A program made the position numbers and the translations under genes. DNA of 64,000 bases, from positions 34,839,603 to 34,903,602 of the forward strand of contig CM064653.1 of NCBI GenBank assembly GCA_032717465.1, in the 5' to 3' direction. Positions 21,756 through 32,409 of this stretch are shown one piece after another. Under the pieces are notes generated by a model. The model worked only from the letters and a program-made list of their open reading frames with translations. It was not told the DNA's origin and did not search any database. Every line of letters begins with the position of its first letter. The first letter of the stretch is position 1. This DNA is from Coenobita brevimanus. Taxonomy: Eukaryota > Arthropoda > Malacostraca > Decapoda > Coenobitidae.

Positions 21756-22454
21756 TCACTCTTTAATGTCCTTTATTGGTGTGAATAGGGTGTTAGTAGC
21801 TAAGCATGTGCAGTAGGAATGTGTTTTTCTGAGTTAGGCTAGGTTAGGGTCCATAAGTACCAGAATGTTTATTAATGTATGAACATACTTCTAAACCCTC
21901 ATTTTATGTTTCTTTTGCATTTATTTCAGTCACTTATGTGCCTTATTGGTGTGATTTGGGTCTTAAATAGGTGCTATGCATGTCCAGAGGGAGTTGTATA
22001 GGTGTTTCTCTGAGTTAGGGTACATAAGTACAAGTCCATAAGCTGGGGCCCAATATCCGGACAAAACCAATAACCGGACCTACCTATGGCTCTATTACTT
22101 CGGATATTGGAGTGATTACTGTACTGTAAAACGGGTGCGTAAGCATAACACTGACGGAGCTCCGAGAAGTGGGCGAAATCCGCAGAGTTCGCCTCTAACA
22201 CGATCACCCCTCGTCCAACACGGTCATACTGGACATTCTCGTGACGCAGACTACCAATCAAAACTTCCGATCAAGTAGCCTTCCCCGCCCGCTATCGTGA
22301 CGAGATCATGATGTCGCCCAATGAAAAACGCTTCTGTTCTCACGTGATGTTTAAATTTCTCCCGCCACAGTGCTACTCAGGTGCATAATTTGTATTGGAC
22401 GGTGTTTTTTTCTCGCTTCATTTTCTGCCCTTGCTACTGCATTTTACTCTGCTC

Positions 22455-22707
22455 ATGATGCCTAGGAAGCCTTCTGAGAACCCCAAGAAGCGGCGGCACC
22501 TCCCTTAGGCCACCAAGCTAGAATTCATCGAGAGGCAGAAGAAAGGGGAGAGGAATTTCAAAGGATTTATGAGGGAGGTTGAGGAGGAGCAGCAGCCATT
22601 ACCCGCTAGTGACACCAGCAGCCATCCTCCAGGGACCCAGTAGGACTACCTACAGTCTCAGATATCACCTTTCATTCCCAGCAAGCCCACCAACATGATC
22701 CTAAAAG
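22455..22707 (+). pseudogene. Internally deleted Tigger-type transposase remnant
   Basis: From ATGATGCCTAGG (22455) the protein reads MMPRKPSENPKKRRHLP, a stop, then ATKLEFIERQKKGERNFKGF. This is a basic leader and first helix like the N-terminus of Tigger transposases. It then jumps to EVEEEQQPLPASD and, after another stop, QSQISPFIPSKPTNMILKG, which looks like a C-terminal tail. The whole catalytic middle is missing. It belongs to the element with CAGTACCCTCGCG ends. Confidence 0.55.
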
Positions 22708-22916
22708 GTTAGTTATCATTCATAGTACAGTATCATTTATTATAATTACAGTAGTACCAATATATGTATAGGTATATGGTAGGTATTTAGGGTGACTTTT
22801 CCTAGGGTTGCTGACATAATTCATTTTTCCCCATAGGTTCTGTTGTTTGTCCAACACGTTTTTGGTCCAACATGGGACCCATGCATGACAATATTACCGT
22901 GTTGGATGCGAGGGTA

Positions 22917-23209
<293 letters not shown>

Positions 23210-23213
<4 letters not shown>

Positions 23214-26200
23214 AATCACTCTAATATCCAGACGCCCAATAACCGAACATCCCCACTAACCGAACCTTATCGTCCTGGGATCAAACATTCCCAAAATGGT
23301 CCGAAAATCCAAAAAAAATGGAAAAAAAATCGATTTTTTGCCGTCCGTAATTTGAACTTGCCGCGCGCGCCGCGTGAGAGCATTGTTTTGGTTCGTCATT
23401 CCTCCAACGTCCGATAGAGCGCCGCTGCATTCTCCCCACTTCCCGCCTGTCTCTCACCGCGACAAGACCTGCGCTGTTCGCCATGGCTGCCCACGTGCTC
23501 GCTTTTGCGGTGGTGCCGTACTTGCTGCAAGGCCTCCTGCTGCTCTCTGCCATACTCTTAGTGTGTGTGATGATGGCCCCGCCTCCTGAGAAAAGGAAGA
23601 GAGTGGTGTTGACTCTGGAGAAGAAACGGGAGATATTGGAGAAGGTTGATGCGGGTTGGTCTTCCTCTCGCATTCTCCGCGAGTTCAACCTGGCCCGGTC
23701 GACTTTGTTCGATATCAAGCATTCCCGAGACAAGCTCATGCAGTACACGGCTGACTTCTCGTCGAGAAGCAAACGCAACGTGGAGAGAAAGGTTATGTTT
23801 ACCCCCAAGTATGCAGAGATCGACCGCTCCACGTTGATTTGGTATTGACAGCAACGTGCAGCTGGTGTGATGGTACGTGGAACGGAGCTGAAGGCTGCTG
23901 CTGAGAAGTTTGCAAGGCTTCACGACGCCCTTGACTTCAAAGCATCCGAGGGTTGGCTCTTCGCGTTCAAGTAACGACATGGCCTTACTAACTGTAAAGC
24001 ACATGGCGAAGCATTGGACGCTAACGAGGATGGAGTGGACGAGTTTCGGCACAAGGTGAAAGGCTTGATCGACAGGGAGGGCCTCACTCTCGGTCAAGTC
24101 TATAACGCTGACGAAACTGGCCTATTCTATCGCTCGGTGCCAACGAACACTCTCGCCGATGAGACGGAGAAGCGTGTACCTGGCCGCAAGCTTTCTAAGG
24201 AACGGATATCTCCTTTGTGTTGTGCCAATGCTAATGGCATGCACCGGCTTAAGCCCGTTATTGTTGGCCGTGCAAAGCAGCCTCGGTGCCTTCGTGGGGT
24301 GATGGATGTCCTTCCTGTCGTATGGTACCATTCTTTGAAAGCATGGTTCACAGCTGTGATTTTCAAAGACTGGTTTCACCATCACTTCGTCAAGGAGGTC
24401 ATACATTACCAGACGATGACACTGGGAATTCCTCGCGACCAGGTAAAGGCTTTCCTTCTCCTCAACAATGCACCTGCCCACCCGTGCGACAAGGACTTGG
24501 TTGCTGAGAATGGCCGTATTAGGTGCATGTTTCTGCCACCTAATACGACTGCTCTCATTCAACCAATGGACCAAAGAGTGATCGTGGCAACAAAGCGCCT
24601 GTACCGTCGGAAGTTCCTGGACGAGGTGATGGTGGTTCTCGAGGACGAGGACGAGGACGAGCGCAGGGAAGGACGTGACACTCGAGGCAAGCGGACTTTG
24701 GAAAACCTTCGCTGCCACAACATCAAGTCTGCGCTGTACAACTGGGCTAGTGCATGGAAGGAAGTCCCTGTGAAAACTCTTGAAAATGGTTGGTCTCGTC
24801 TGCTTCTCGGAACAGATGTGGAGTACGATTTCCTAGGGTTTGACGTGGATGACTTCCATGCACGGCTACGTACGCACGGCGACGATGTTGATGTGGACGA
24901 TGTTCGTGAGTGGTTGGACGACGACGAGGGCGATCCTGGGTATCAGACATTGTCTGATATTGAGATCGCATCTTCGGTTGCTGGTGTCAGTCCCGAACTT
25001 GAAGATTCCGACGACGAAGGCGATGATGATGCAGACTCCGCCCAGCAGGACACTACTCCTGCCATCCCCAAGCTGAGCGCACTCCGGGAACATCTAGAGT
25101 TCGTCCTAGACTACCTGGAACACCCGGACTGCGACAGGGAGATGGGGCCCTTGGGACTCGTGGAGGAAGTGCGTGCTTTCCGGCAGCGCATCATCAATCG
25201 CCAGAATCGTTGGTCCTTGCGTCAGTCAACGATTGACAGTTTTTTCAGGCCCGTGACCCCCGCTGTGCCAAGCCCTGGTTCCACTCCGTTGCCTCCCCAA
25301 GACAGGCCCTCATGCTCCGAGCCACAGCCCAGCACATCAGCTACAGTGGAGTCACCGCTCGACGTGAGTTTGCGGCTGTCTTCAGAGTCTTCTGTAGTCG
25401 GTATGCCATCACCACTACCCACCGATGCACCCCTTGGACGCCTGCCAGTGATACTCTCGGGCTCTGACAGTGAATAAACAGCAAGAACTTCTCCACTAGA
25501 CCACACGGGAATTTTGAGTGTTGTGCAGTGAAAAAACGGTGTGTTGTGTTAAGGTTTTCAAGTTGGGAGAAAAGACTAAGTAGAAAAGAAATTTAACGTA
25601 ACTAACCTTCTTTGTTTTGGCTTTGGAAACTTATAAAAACTTGGGAAAAGTTAATGTGCAACACTTAAATTTAATGGAACATTATTTGGACTAAAGTGAA
25701 CACTGTGAAAAGAACGGACTTCTGTGTGTTAGTGACTAAGTTCAGTGCAAGACTTCAGGAAGAGTGTAGTGCAAGTGCTTCAGGAAATCGTTCTTACTGT
25801 CAGAGTCCGAGAGGAGGCGGTTATTCATCGAGGTGGCCAGGGACTTGCTGTAAGTAGCCAAAATGTTTCATGTTGTACTATTTTCCATACTATATTTACC
25901 AGAATGTTTCATATTGTATTTTTTCCCATACTATACTTACCAGAAAGTGTCATACTGTACTTCTTTCCATACTAAACTTACCTCATGCATGTGCAGTAGG
26001 AATGTGTTTTTCAGAGTTCGGTTAGGTTCGGTTCGGTTAGAGTCCATAAGTACCAGAATGTTTATTAATGTATGAACATACTTCTAAACCCACATTTTAT
26101 GTTTCTATTGCATTTATTTCAGTCATTTATGTGCCTTATTGGTGTGATTTGGATGTTAAATAGGTGCTATGCATGTCCGGAGGGAGTTGTATAGGTGTTT

Positions 26201-26314
26201 CTCTGTGTTAGGGTCCGTAAGTACAAGTCCATAAGCTGGGGCCCAATATCCGGATGAAACCAATATCCGAACCTACCGATGGCTCTATTGATCCGGATAT
26301 TGGAGGGGTTACTG
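23210..26314 (+). mobile_element. Tigger element, sister copy, inactivated
   Basis: It runs from AAGTAATCACTCTAATATCC (first C replaced by A) to TTGGAGGGGTTACTG, flanked by TA, 3105 bp. It aligns along its whole length with 19038-22121, roughly nineteen bases in twenty by eye. It is embedded between (TA)n tracts on both sides. Confidence 0.9.
23483..25477 (+). pseudogene. Tigger transposase, two nonsense codons and a lost catalytic Asp
   Basis: It has the same protein layout as the intact copy: hydrophobic leader from ATG at 23483, then MMAPPPEKRKRVV. A TGA at 23846-23848 replaces the Arg codon after LIWY, and a TAA at 23972-23974 replaces a Leu codon after FAFK. Beyond that the frame is open from 24014 to 25477. 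The second catalytic Asp is changed to Asn (LLNNAPAH, codon 24464-24466) and QPMDQG has become QPMDQR. The first and third Asp remain. The enzyme could not be active even if the stops were read through. Confidence 0.9.
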
Positions 26315-26348
<34 letters not shown>

Positions 26349-26372
26349 GTGTAAATAATATATATATACACA
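26315..26372. repeat. (TA)n tract
   Basis: An alternating TA tract with small interruptions (GTGTAAATAA, CACAT) immediately right of the Tigger copy. Confidence 0.85.
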
Positions 26373-26375
26373 TAA

Positions 26376-26483
26376 GGGACAGGTGCTGGCTAAAGCATTG
26401 CTAGAAATAGAGATAGCCTTGCTACATGGAGAAAGTGCAGGATATGCACTGATGATTGATTGTTTTAAATTAACAGACAAATA
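26376..26483 (+). other. Possible host exon or short coding-like frame
   Basis: After ATACACATAAG (acceptor-like) an open frame reads GQVLAKALLEIEIALLHGES then AGYALMIDCFKLTDK and stops at TAA. The composition is unlike the surrounding repeats and looks protein-like, but I recognise no family and it is only ~35 codons. It could be chance. Confidence 0.2.
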
Positions 26484-26609
26484 ATTATGACTTTGGAGTG
26501 AGGTTCCTATGCTGTAAACAGCAATATAATTATAAACAAGAGAGCAGTTCTTCCTTTCCTCGGTCCTGAATCTGGAATGATCCCAACAGTTTATTTTGTT
26601 TCACATATA

Positions 26610-28790
26610 AAGGCTCCAACTTGCTTGCATGTGGTGGCCCTAGTCAACAAATGGCAGCTCTCCATGCCACTCAGTCTCTGGCAGCCTCCCTGTTCTATCC
26701 CCTGTCCCTGAGGTCACACTCTTTGACCCTGTCCCAGGTCATTTTTGGTCTGCCTCTCACAGCCCTACCTCCAACATTCACGCTTCTCACATTCCGCACC
26801 CAGTTGTCATTCCCATTCTCTCTACATGCCTGTTCCATCTCTGTTTACCCCTGTTCATTGCAGCACCAATACACTCCAGCCCCATCTTTCTTCTGAACTC
26901 TTCAGTCATAATCCTACCGCCCTTAAGCCTCATGTTTAAGGATATCATACTACACATCCATCGTTTCTGTATGTTTGAGTCCACGAATATCCTCTTCCTG
27001 TACTTCCCATGTCACACCACCATACAGTATTACATTCCTAACACATGCCACATACAAAGATCTTTAGCATGGAGGGAGGGCCCTTTCAGTGTCAGGAGAG
27101 ACAACAGCTCCCTGAACAACTTCCGACCACTCCTTCCTCTAGCCGCGGCGCTAGCTCCAGCCCGGCCTTCAGCACATAATGTCTCTCTCAAGTAACAAAA
27201 CTCTTCCACACACTCAAAAGACTCACCAGCAAGGTAATCCTTTCACACTGGGCATTCTCCACATGCTCTTCCCAACACATCACATAAACTCACTGTCTAC
27301 CTCTAATACCACTACAATGCTTATACACCCACTTATCACAAATACTGCACAAGATGGAATTACTTCCCATGCCCTTGTGGCAAACTGCATATGGCCGTTC
27401 TCCCACTTCTTTGATAGTACCGCCACCAGCCCTATATACCATCACTTTTCCTTTATCTGCATTTACTGTCAAGTCTTTGTGCCCATTCCATCTCTCCACT
27501 TCCTAAATCTTTCCTCCACCTCACTCTCATACTCTGCAATAAACACCTAGTCATCAGCATACATCTCCCATGGGAGTCCATTTCTGAAGTCACATGAGAG
27601 GGCTTCAAGCACCCTGATAAACAATAAGGGGCTCAAGACTGACCTCCTGATGCACGCTGACATTCATGGAAAACTCGTCACTCTAATCACCTTTTACTCT
27701 CACCTGGGTGCAAGCACCCACATACATAGCCATAACCACTCCAGCCAGCCTTTTTTTTAATCCTAAGCTTTCTCATTGCCCACTTTACCACCTCTTTAAG
27801 GGCTTTGCCAGAGGCCTTCTCCAAATCAACAAAAATAAAGTACAGATCCCTTTTTGCTCTATTAATTTTTCATGAAGCTGTTGGACAATGAATATGGCAT
27901 CAGTGGTCCCTTTGCCTGACATAAACCCAAATGTATCTCATCAGTATTCACTCTTTCTCTAATCATACCTTCCAGAACTCTTTCCATTACCTTCATTATC
28001 TGATCCAAAATTTTTATGCCTCTGGAATTTCCTCTTTCCAGGGCATCGCCCTTCCCCTAGTACACATTTACAATCACACTCTTCAGCCAGTTATCCAGGA
28101 CAACACACTCATGTACAATTGTGTTTATCAAATTGGTAAATAAACTTTCTATCTACTGCCAGATGCCATAATCCTTTATCAGATTGGTAAATAAACTTTC
28201 TATCTACTCCCAGATGCCATAATCCTGTAAGGGATGGCTGTTTGTCTTTGAGTTAGTTATTTTACAGGGAGGAGCAGTAATCCTCTGCCAACCCACTTAG
28301 TGACACGAAGGGAACACGTATAGCTTGGGTATATGGTTACCACCCAGCACTGTAAATGGTTTCCTGGCTTACAGGAAAAGTTTTATACTTCCACAGTTTC
28401 CTCATTCCAGGGCATTGCTCTTCTCCTAGTTCACATTTGCAGTCACTTTTCATCTAGTCATCTGGGACAACACAATCATATAATTTTATAATCGTATATA
28501 TCAACTAAGCCCACTCCTATATATCCGGAGGCCATCAGCATTTTAACAGTCAGCCAAGACACACCTGCCACCTTCCCTAACTACATCCTGCCTATTTGCC
28601 CTGCCCCTAGTAGCAGCATCAAAGGCCGAGGGCTAAACATCTGATCTGCTGACTCAAAGCCATCCCTGTTCCAGTCAAATTCCTCATTCATCAACCAGTT
28701 GTAATGCTCTTTCCAGGCATCATTAATATTCTCACTGTTCACCAATACCATTGCTTCATCATTCTTCACACATTGCCTACCCCATGATAT
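26610..28790 (-). pseudogene. LINE with a cysteine-rich motif (copy 2), heavily decayed
   Basis: The same family as 11590-12700. Minus-strand fragments in order: 28769-28581 (NINDAWKEHYNWLMNEEFDW, the linker before RT), RT fragments with many stops between 28140 and 27500, 27499-27290 (DLTVNADKGKVMVYRAG, then CHKGMGSNSILCSICDKWVY and HCSGIRG, the Cys/His cluster), 26984-26787 (RWNRHVERM), and a terminal GRPKMTWDRVKECDLRDRG near 26740. A SINE-like repeat has inserted at 28190-28378. The 3' end is near 26610. Confidence 0.75.
28140..28390 (-). mobile_element. SINE-like repeat with an RTE-like tail (copy 2)
   Basis: A minus-strand body of ~165 bp resembling 18571-18740, ending GGATTATGGCATCTGG then AGTAGATAGA. 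The tail segment ATTGGTAAATAAACTTTCTATCTACT occurs twice (28130 and 28183), either as a tail duplication or as a target duplication. The tail matches the RTE-like LINE 3' end, suggesting it was moved by that machinery. No clear A/B boxes were seen. Confidence 0.5.
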
Positions 28791-29152
28791 TCCTGTTTTC
28801 CCTCTTCATCCGATTTGCCACCTTAAATATCGTATTCTAAAATAATACCAGTTTAAAAAGTTACCAGTTAGATGATGTTGAATGATGGTTGCAATCCCTT
28901 CTCCTAAGGGTACCTCCAAGTTCACATAGTATGTGTGAATAATATATATTTTTTGTGTGTGGCCATGCAAAAACTTTTTTCTTTTTTTTTTTTCCCCCTG
29001 AGTTGTATAAATTTTACCTTCATCACTTTCAACCTTAGTCTTGTTATCTTGCTGTGGCATAGAAATTTATTACTAAGGAAGGGTTTTTATGTAGCAGCTT
29101 ATAGACTGGAGATATTCATTACTAACCAAACTGTTCTTCATCCATGGTGTAG

Positions 29153-29321
29153 GGACACGCAGCCAACCAAACTTCCAGAGGTTCGTCGTGCACTAGTATT
29201 TGGATTCAATTTCCCGGGGCGTGGGAATCCATCTTTAGAAGCTATTGAAAGCATGCGGCCCCTTCTTCAGTTGGTTCTCCATCTCACTGACAAGCTGCGC
29301 AGATTCAAGCTCAGCAAAGAG
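29153..29321 (+). CDS. CCDC47: Internal exon of a CCDC47-like host gene
   Basis: The only recognisable host exon. It is bounded by GTGTAG (acceptor, AG at 29151-29152) and GAG/GTACAG (donor, GT at 29322), giving 169 bp. The translation is DTQPTKLPEVRRALVFGFNF then PGRGNPSLEAIESMRPLLQL, VLHLTDKLRRFKLSKE. From memory it resembles the part of CCDC47 containing LPDTKRTLLFTFNVPGSGN and IDKAKKFRLNRE, just before its charged C-terminal coiled coil. CCDC47 is an ER membrane protein of the PAT complex, which helps multi-pass proteins fold. I find no neighbouring exon in the window; introns here are filled with transposons. A processed or decayed copy is less likely because both splice sites look intact. 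Confidence 0.7.
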
Positions 29322-29598
29322 GTACAGTCAGTTCTTCAGTAACTATCAGTAATTCATGTTTCAGACACAAAGAGGCTCATACTTATCCATGGTACATGGA
29401 AACTGGAGAGACTGTTGAAAGGAGCATAATTAATTATGTGCTTGTAGAGAGAAAGGTGCTTGGGAGTGTTGTTGACATGAAGGTGGGATAGAGGATAGTA
29501 TAGAAGTTTATTTGACCATGTGATTATTGTATACATGATTAAATTAAGAGAAGCTTTGAAAGTAAAGGTTGAGATTGGTATTCAAAATAAATGCCAGT

Positions 29599-29814
29599 AT
29601 GGCACCTAGTGGTTTAGTGGGTAATTAAGGCGCTCCAACCAGATTGAGCCTGTTTAGGTTTATATCCAAGGGATGGTTGGGGTTTATTGCCCATGTAATG
29701 CCACTCAGGGATGAGTGAGGCTGGTCACTGTCATCTTAAATATCAGGACCAACTTGCCTAGCCCTGGGCTCCTACACTCCTCTTGGAGCAACATAGGATT
29801 AGATGATGGTGATG
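29599..29814 (+). mobile_element. tRNA-derived SINE with a 12-bp target duplication
   Basis: It is flanked by ATAAATGCCAGT at 29587-29598 and 29815-29826. The head carries an A-box-like TAGTGGTTTAGTGGG and, about 45 bases on, a B-box-like AGGTTTATATCC, the two internal Pol III promoter parts of a tRNA. The body ends in a GATGATGGTGATG tail. It lies in the intron after the CCDC47-like exon, in the same orientation. Confidence 0.8.
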
Positions 29815-31122
29815 ATAAATGCCAGTCTCATTTTTCTGCCTTTAAATAGAGCCTGTGGCTAGGCTACCATAATCCAGGATATTAAAGGGTATAAGACTGA
29901 CATGCTTTCCCAGTGGCCTTTCTTTGATACAAAATCTGGTCACCTTTGTGACTCAAACCATAGAGTGTAGGCAAGAGGGCATTCTGATCCGAGAGCTCTT
30001 CCACCAAGCAATCAGTACTGCAAGTGAAAGGTTAATGGTGAAGACTTTGAGAACAATGCAGTGGTAGATAAAAATAAGCATCAGGTAATGGAGGAGTAAG
30101 CATTAACCCTTTGAGATTCAAATGACTATTTCGATCATCATTTCAAATCCAACCTCAGAGATTCGGATGACGCTTTTAACCCCTTAACCGCGGGGCGTCA
30201 CTTTCGTGATGCTTGGGAGCAAGGGATTAAACTGCGGGGCGTCACTTTTGCGATTCTGTGTTATTTTGAATTCACCCGGGCTTTCAAGTGGTAGCTTGTA
30301 TTATCTATCAGTACTGCCAATGTCCAACACTAGTCAGCACTCCTAATCTCATCTGTACTCCCATCCATTGTTGACAATTTAGCCATTTCTCCCCGTTCTT
30401 GACTCCCCTCCCTACCTCCCCTCCCTACCTCCCCTCCATTACCCTCTCCTCTCGCCTGCCCGGCCATGCTACGGTAAGTAAATGGTCCCTGAAATTTTCC
30501 ACTGATTTCATCCATTGAAATAAGCTCTATGCCCTATTCTTATACCAAATAATATATACCAAAAAGAAATAAGGTAAGTGAGAGTGCCATACACCTGGAA
30601 TTGGCTAATTATCATCTGACAACACCTCACGTGCACTCGTTCGCTAATTTTCGCTGTTTATTTCCCCTTGAAATATGCCGTATAATCTATTCTCGTACTA
30701 AAAATATATATAAGGAGGGAAGGGAGAAGCCTAAGTGATATTTACATTCACTTGGAACTACCTAATTTATAATGTATTGTCTAGATTTCCTGCCAATCAT
30801 TTCACTGCTATATATTAGCAGCTGTCAAGAGGCTGACGTTGGCAGTAATGCATTTCCCTAGGTAGGCCACCCCGGCCCACCCTTATCAGTTCACTGTCAT
30901 CTTCCAAGGTGAAGGTATGTCTGTTTGCTCTTGCCAACTTCAGCCACTTTTTAGCCCCATGCAAAGGGCCCTGTGACCTTTACCCCCTACTAAACCTCGT
31001 GTGGAAAGAGGTAAAGGGCTGACAATTGATAAAGAGTGACCACAATCATTCTGTTGAGTAAAACAGTGCAAATGGAATTGTAAATAATGTGTAAACAGCA
31101 AGTAAAGCAATGAATGTAAATA

Positions 31123-31632
31123 CAGTAGAAGTCCTATTTTTCGGCATCTATGGGACCAGGCAAGTGCTGAAATATCAAAATTGCCGAATTATCAAAAACC
31201 CTACCCACTCAGTACCTTATATGTTTCGGTGAACACTATCATCACTACTCATATCATTACAAATGTGTTTGGAGAGAGTACTGTATACTGTTTGATACTG
31301 TACAATACTGTAATGAATACAGTACTATACATGAATATGAAAAATAAAGAAATTAGTGAACATACTGTATATAAATGTAATCATACAGTAGGCCTACAAG
31401 TTCACATGCACTTACCTAAACTTATAGTAGGTTCCTTAATTACATATGTACAATAGAAGGGGTTGATTGGAGTCTGCTACTGCTGGAAGAAGTCCCCAGC
31501 AGTAGAGGGGACGAAAAAAATCAGAAAATCTGCCGAATGATCAGAGATTTTCGTAAATGGGACTATTTCTCAAAACTGCCGAAATGGCAGATTTGCCGGG
31601 GAATTGGATGCCGAAGAATTGGACTTTTACTG
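31123..31632. mobile_element. Mariner/Tigger-type MITE, 510 bp
   Basis: Termini CAGTAGAAGTCCTATTTTTC and, inverted, CAGTAAAAGTCCAATTCTTC are both followed by GGCATC and flanked by TA (31121-31122 and 31633-31634). Subterminal GCCGAATTATC and CTGCCGAAATGG strings recur. There is no coding capacity. Confidence 0.8.
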
Positions 31633-32409
31633 TATAAGTGAACAGTGGAAAATAGTTTTATAAGTTACTTCAAGTGACAGTGCATAACACTGTGTAAATA
31701 AAATAGAAATGTAAATAATGTAAATAAAATAGAGAACGTAAATAGAAATGTAAATGAGTAGTATTATAAGAATACGAGTACATATACTAGGAGTAATGAA
31801 AGTGAAAGTTTCTCTCTAGCATGTATGAATACTATGAGTTATGAGAGTGAAGGTGAAAGTGACATTCACTCTCAATGCTAGTATACAGGACGAGAAAGTG
31901 AATGCTACGTATTTTACTGAAAGAAATTGAATGCCTACAGTGACAATAAACTACTATTACTGAAGGAAACTTATGGATAAAGACTGTAGATGTATATAAG
32001 TGTTATATGGTAATAGAAATATAAACTGTGAGTGTTTTTATGAATAATCAATGACAACACCAGCGGCGAACTAGCGCAAGTGGGAAGGTCATACACCCTC
32101 GTAATTTTCATTGCTTTCACAGTGGGTTTTTTTTGGGAATATGGATTCCAAACTATTTGAGAATCATAGAATAGTGTTTCTAGTGATAATATCAAGCTGT
32201 GGTAATCATATTACGGGTTGTCGGGAAGTGTAAAGTGGAGACTTCGTTACCCAACTTCAGAGGTCTCCACAAGTCCTACGGTACTCGACGAAGGCCCAAC
32301 AAACATTCCAGGAGAAAGCTGAAGGTATGTGCCATAAGCATATGTGATTTTAATATTCTAGGACTAATAACTGATTTTTGGCAGATATTTTTAGAGAGTC
32401 TGTCGGAGC

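Larger units (their letters stand above)
19038..22121 (+). mobile_element. Tigger element, apparently complete
   Basis: The element runs from CAGTAATCACTCTAATATCTG to GATATTGGAGTGATTACTG, inverted termini flanked by TA at 19036-19037 and 22122-22123. Its length is 3084 bp. A single uninterrupted transposase frame (19298-21286) is followed by an ~830-bp 3' region with a two-unit tandem repeat at 21669-21755. It has the best-preserved coding sequence of the four copies of this family in the window (others at 13233, 23210 and 41145). Confidence 0.9.
18948..22919 (+). mobile_element. Second Tigger-type family, host of a nested Tigger copy
   Basis: The left end CAGTACCCTCGCGTCCAACA (18948) and the right end GTGTTGGATGCGAGGGTACTG (22919) are inverted and flanked by TA. 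The 3084-bp Tigger copy at 19038-22121 lies inside with its own TA duplication. Removing it leaves about 890 bp, with a short transposase remnant at 22455-22707. The right terminus is present a second time at 22951-23033. Confidence 0.8.

Noticed and set aside
32320..32400. Host exon/intron boundary at GAAAGCTGAAG/GTATGTGCC with acceptor-like TTTTTGGCAG
   Set aside because: The same region is repeated in inverted form within the TTAA element at 53248-54258, so it is element sequence.
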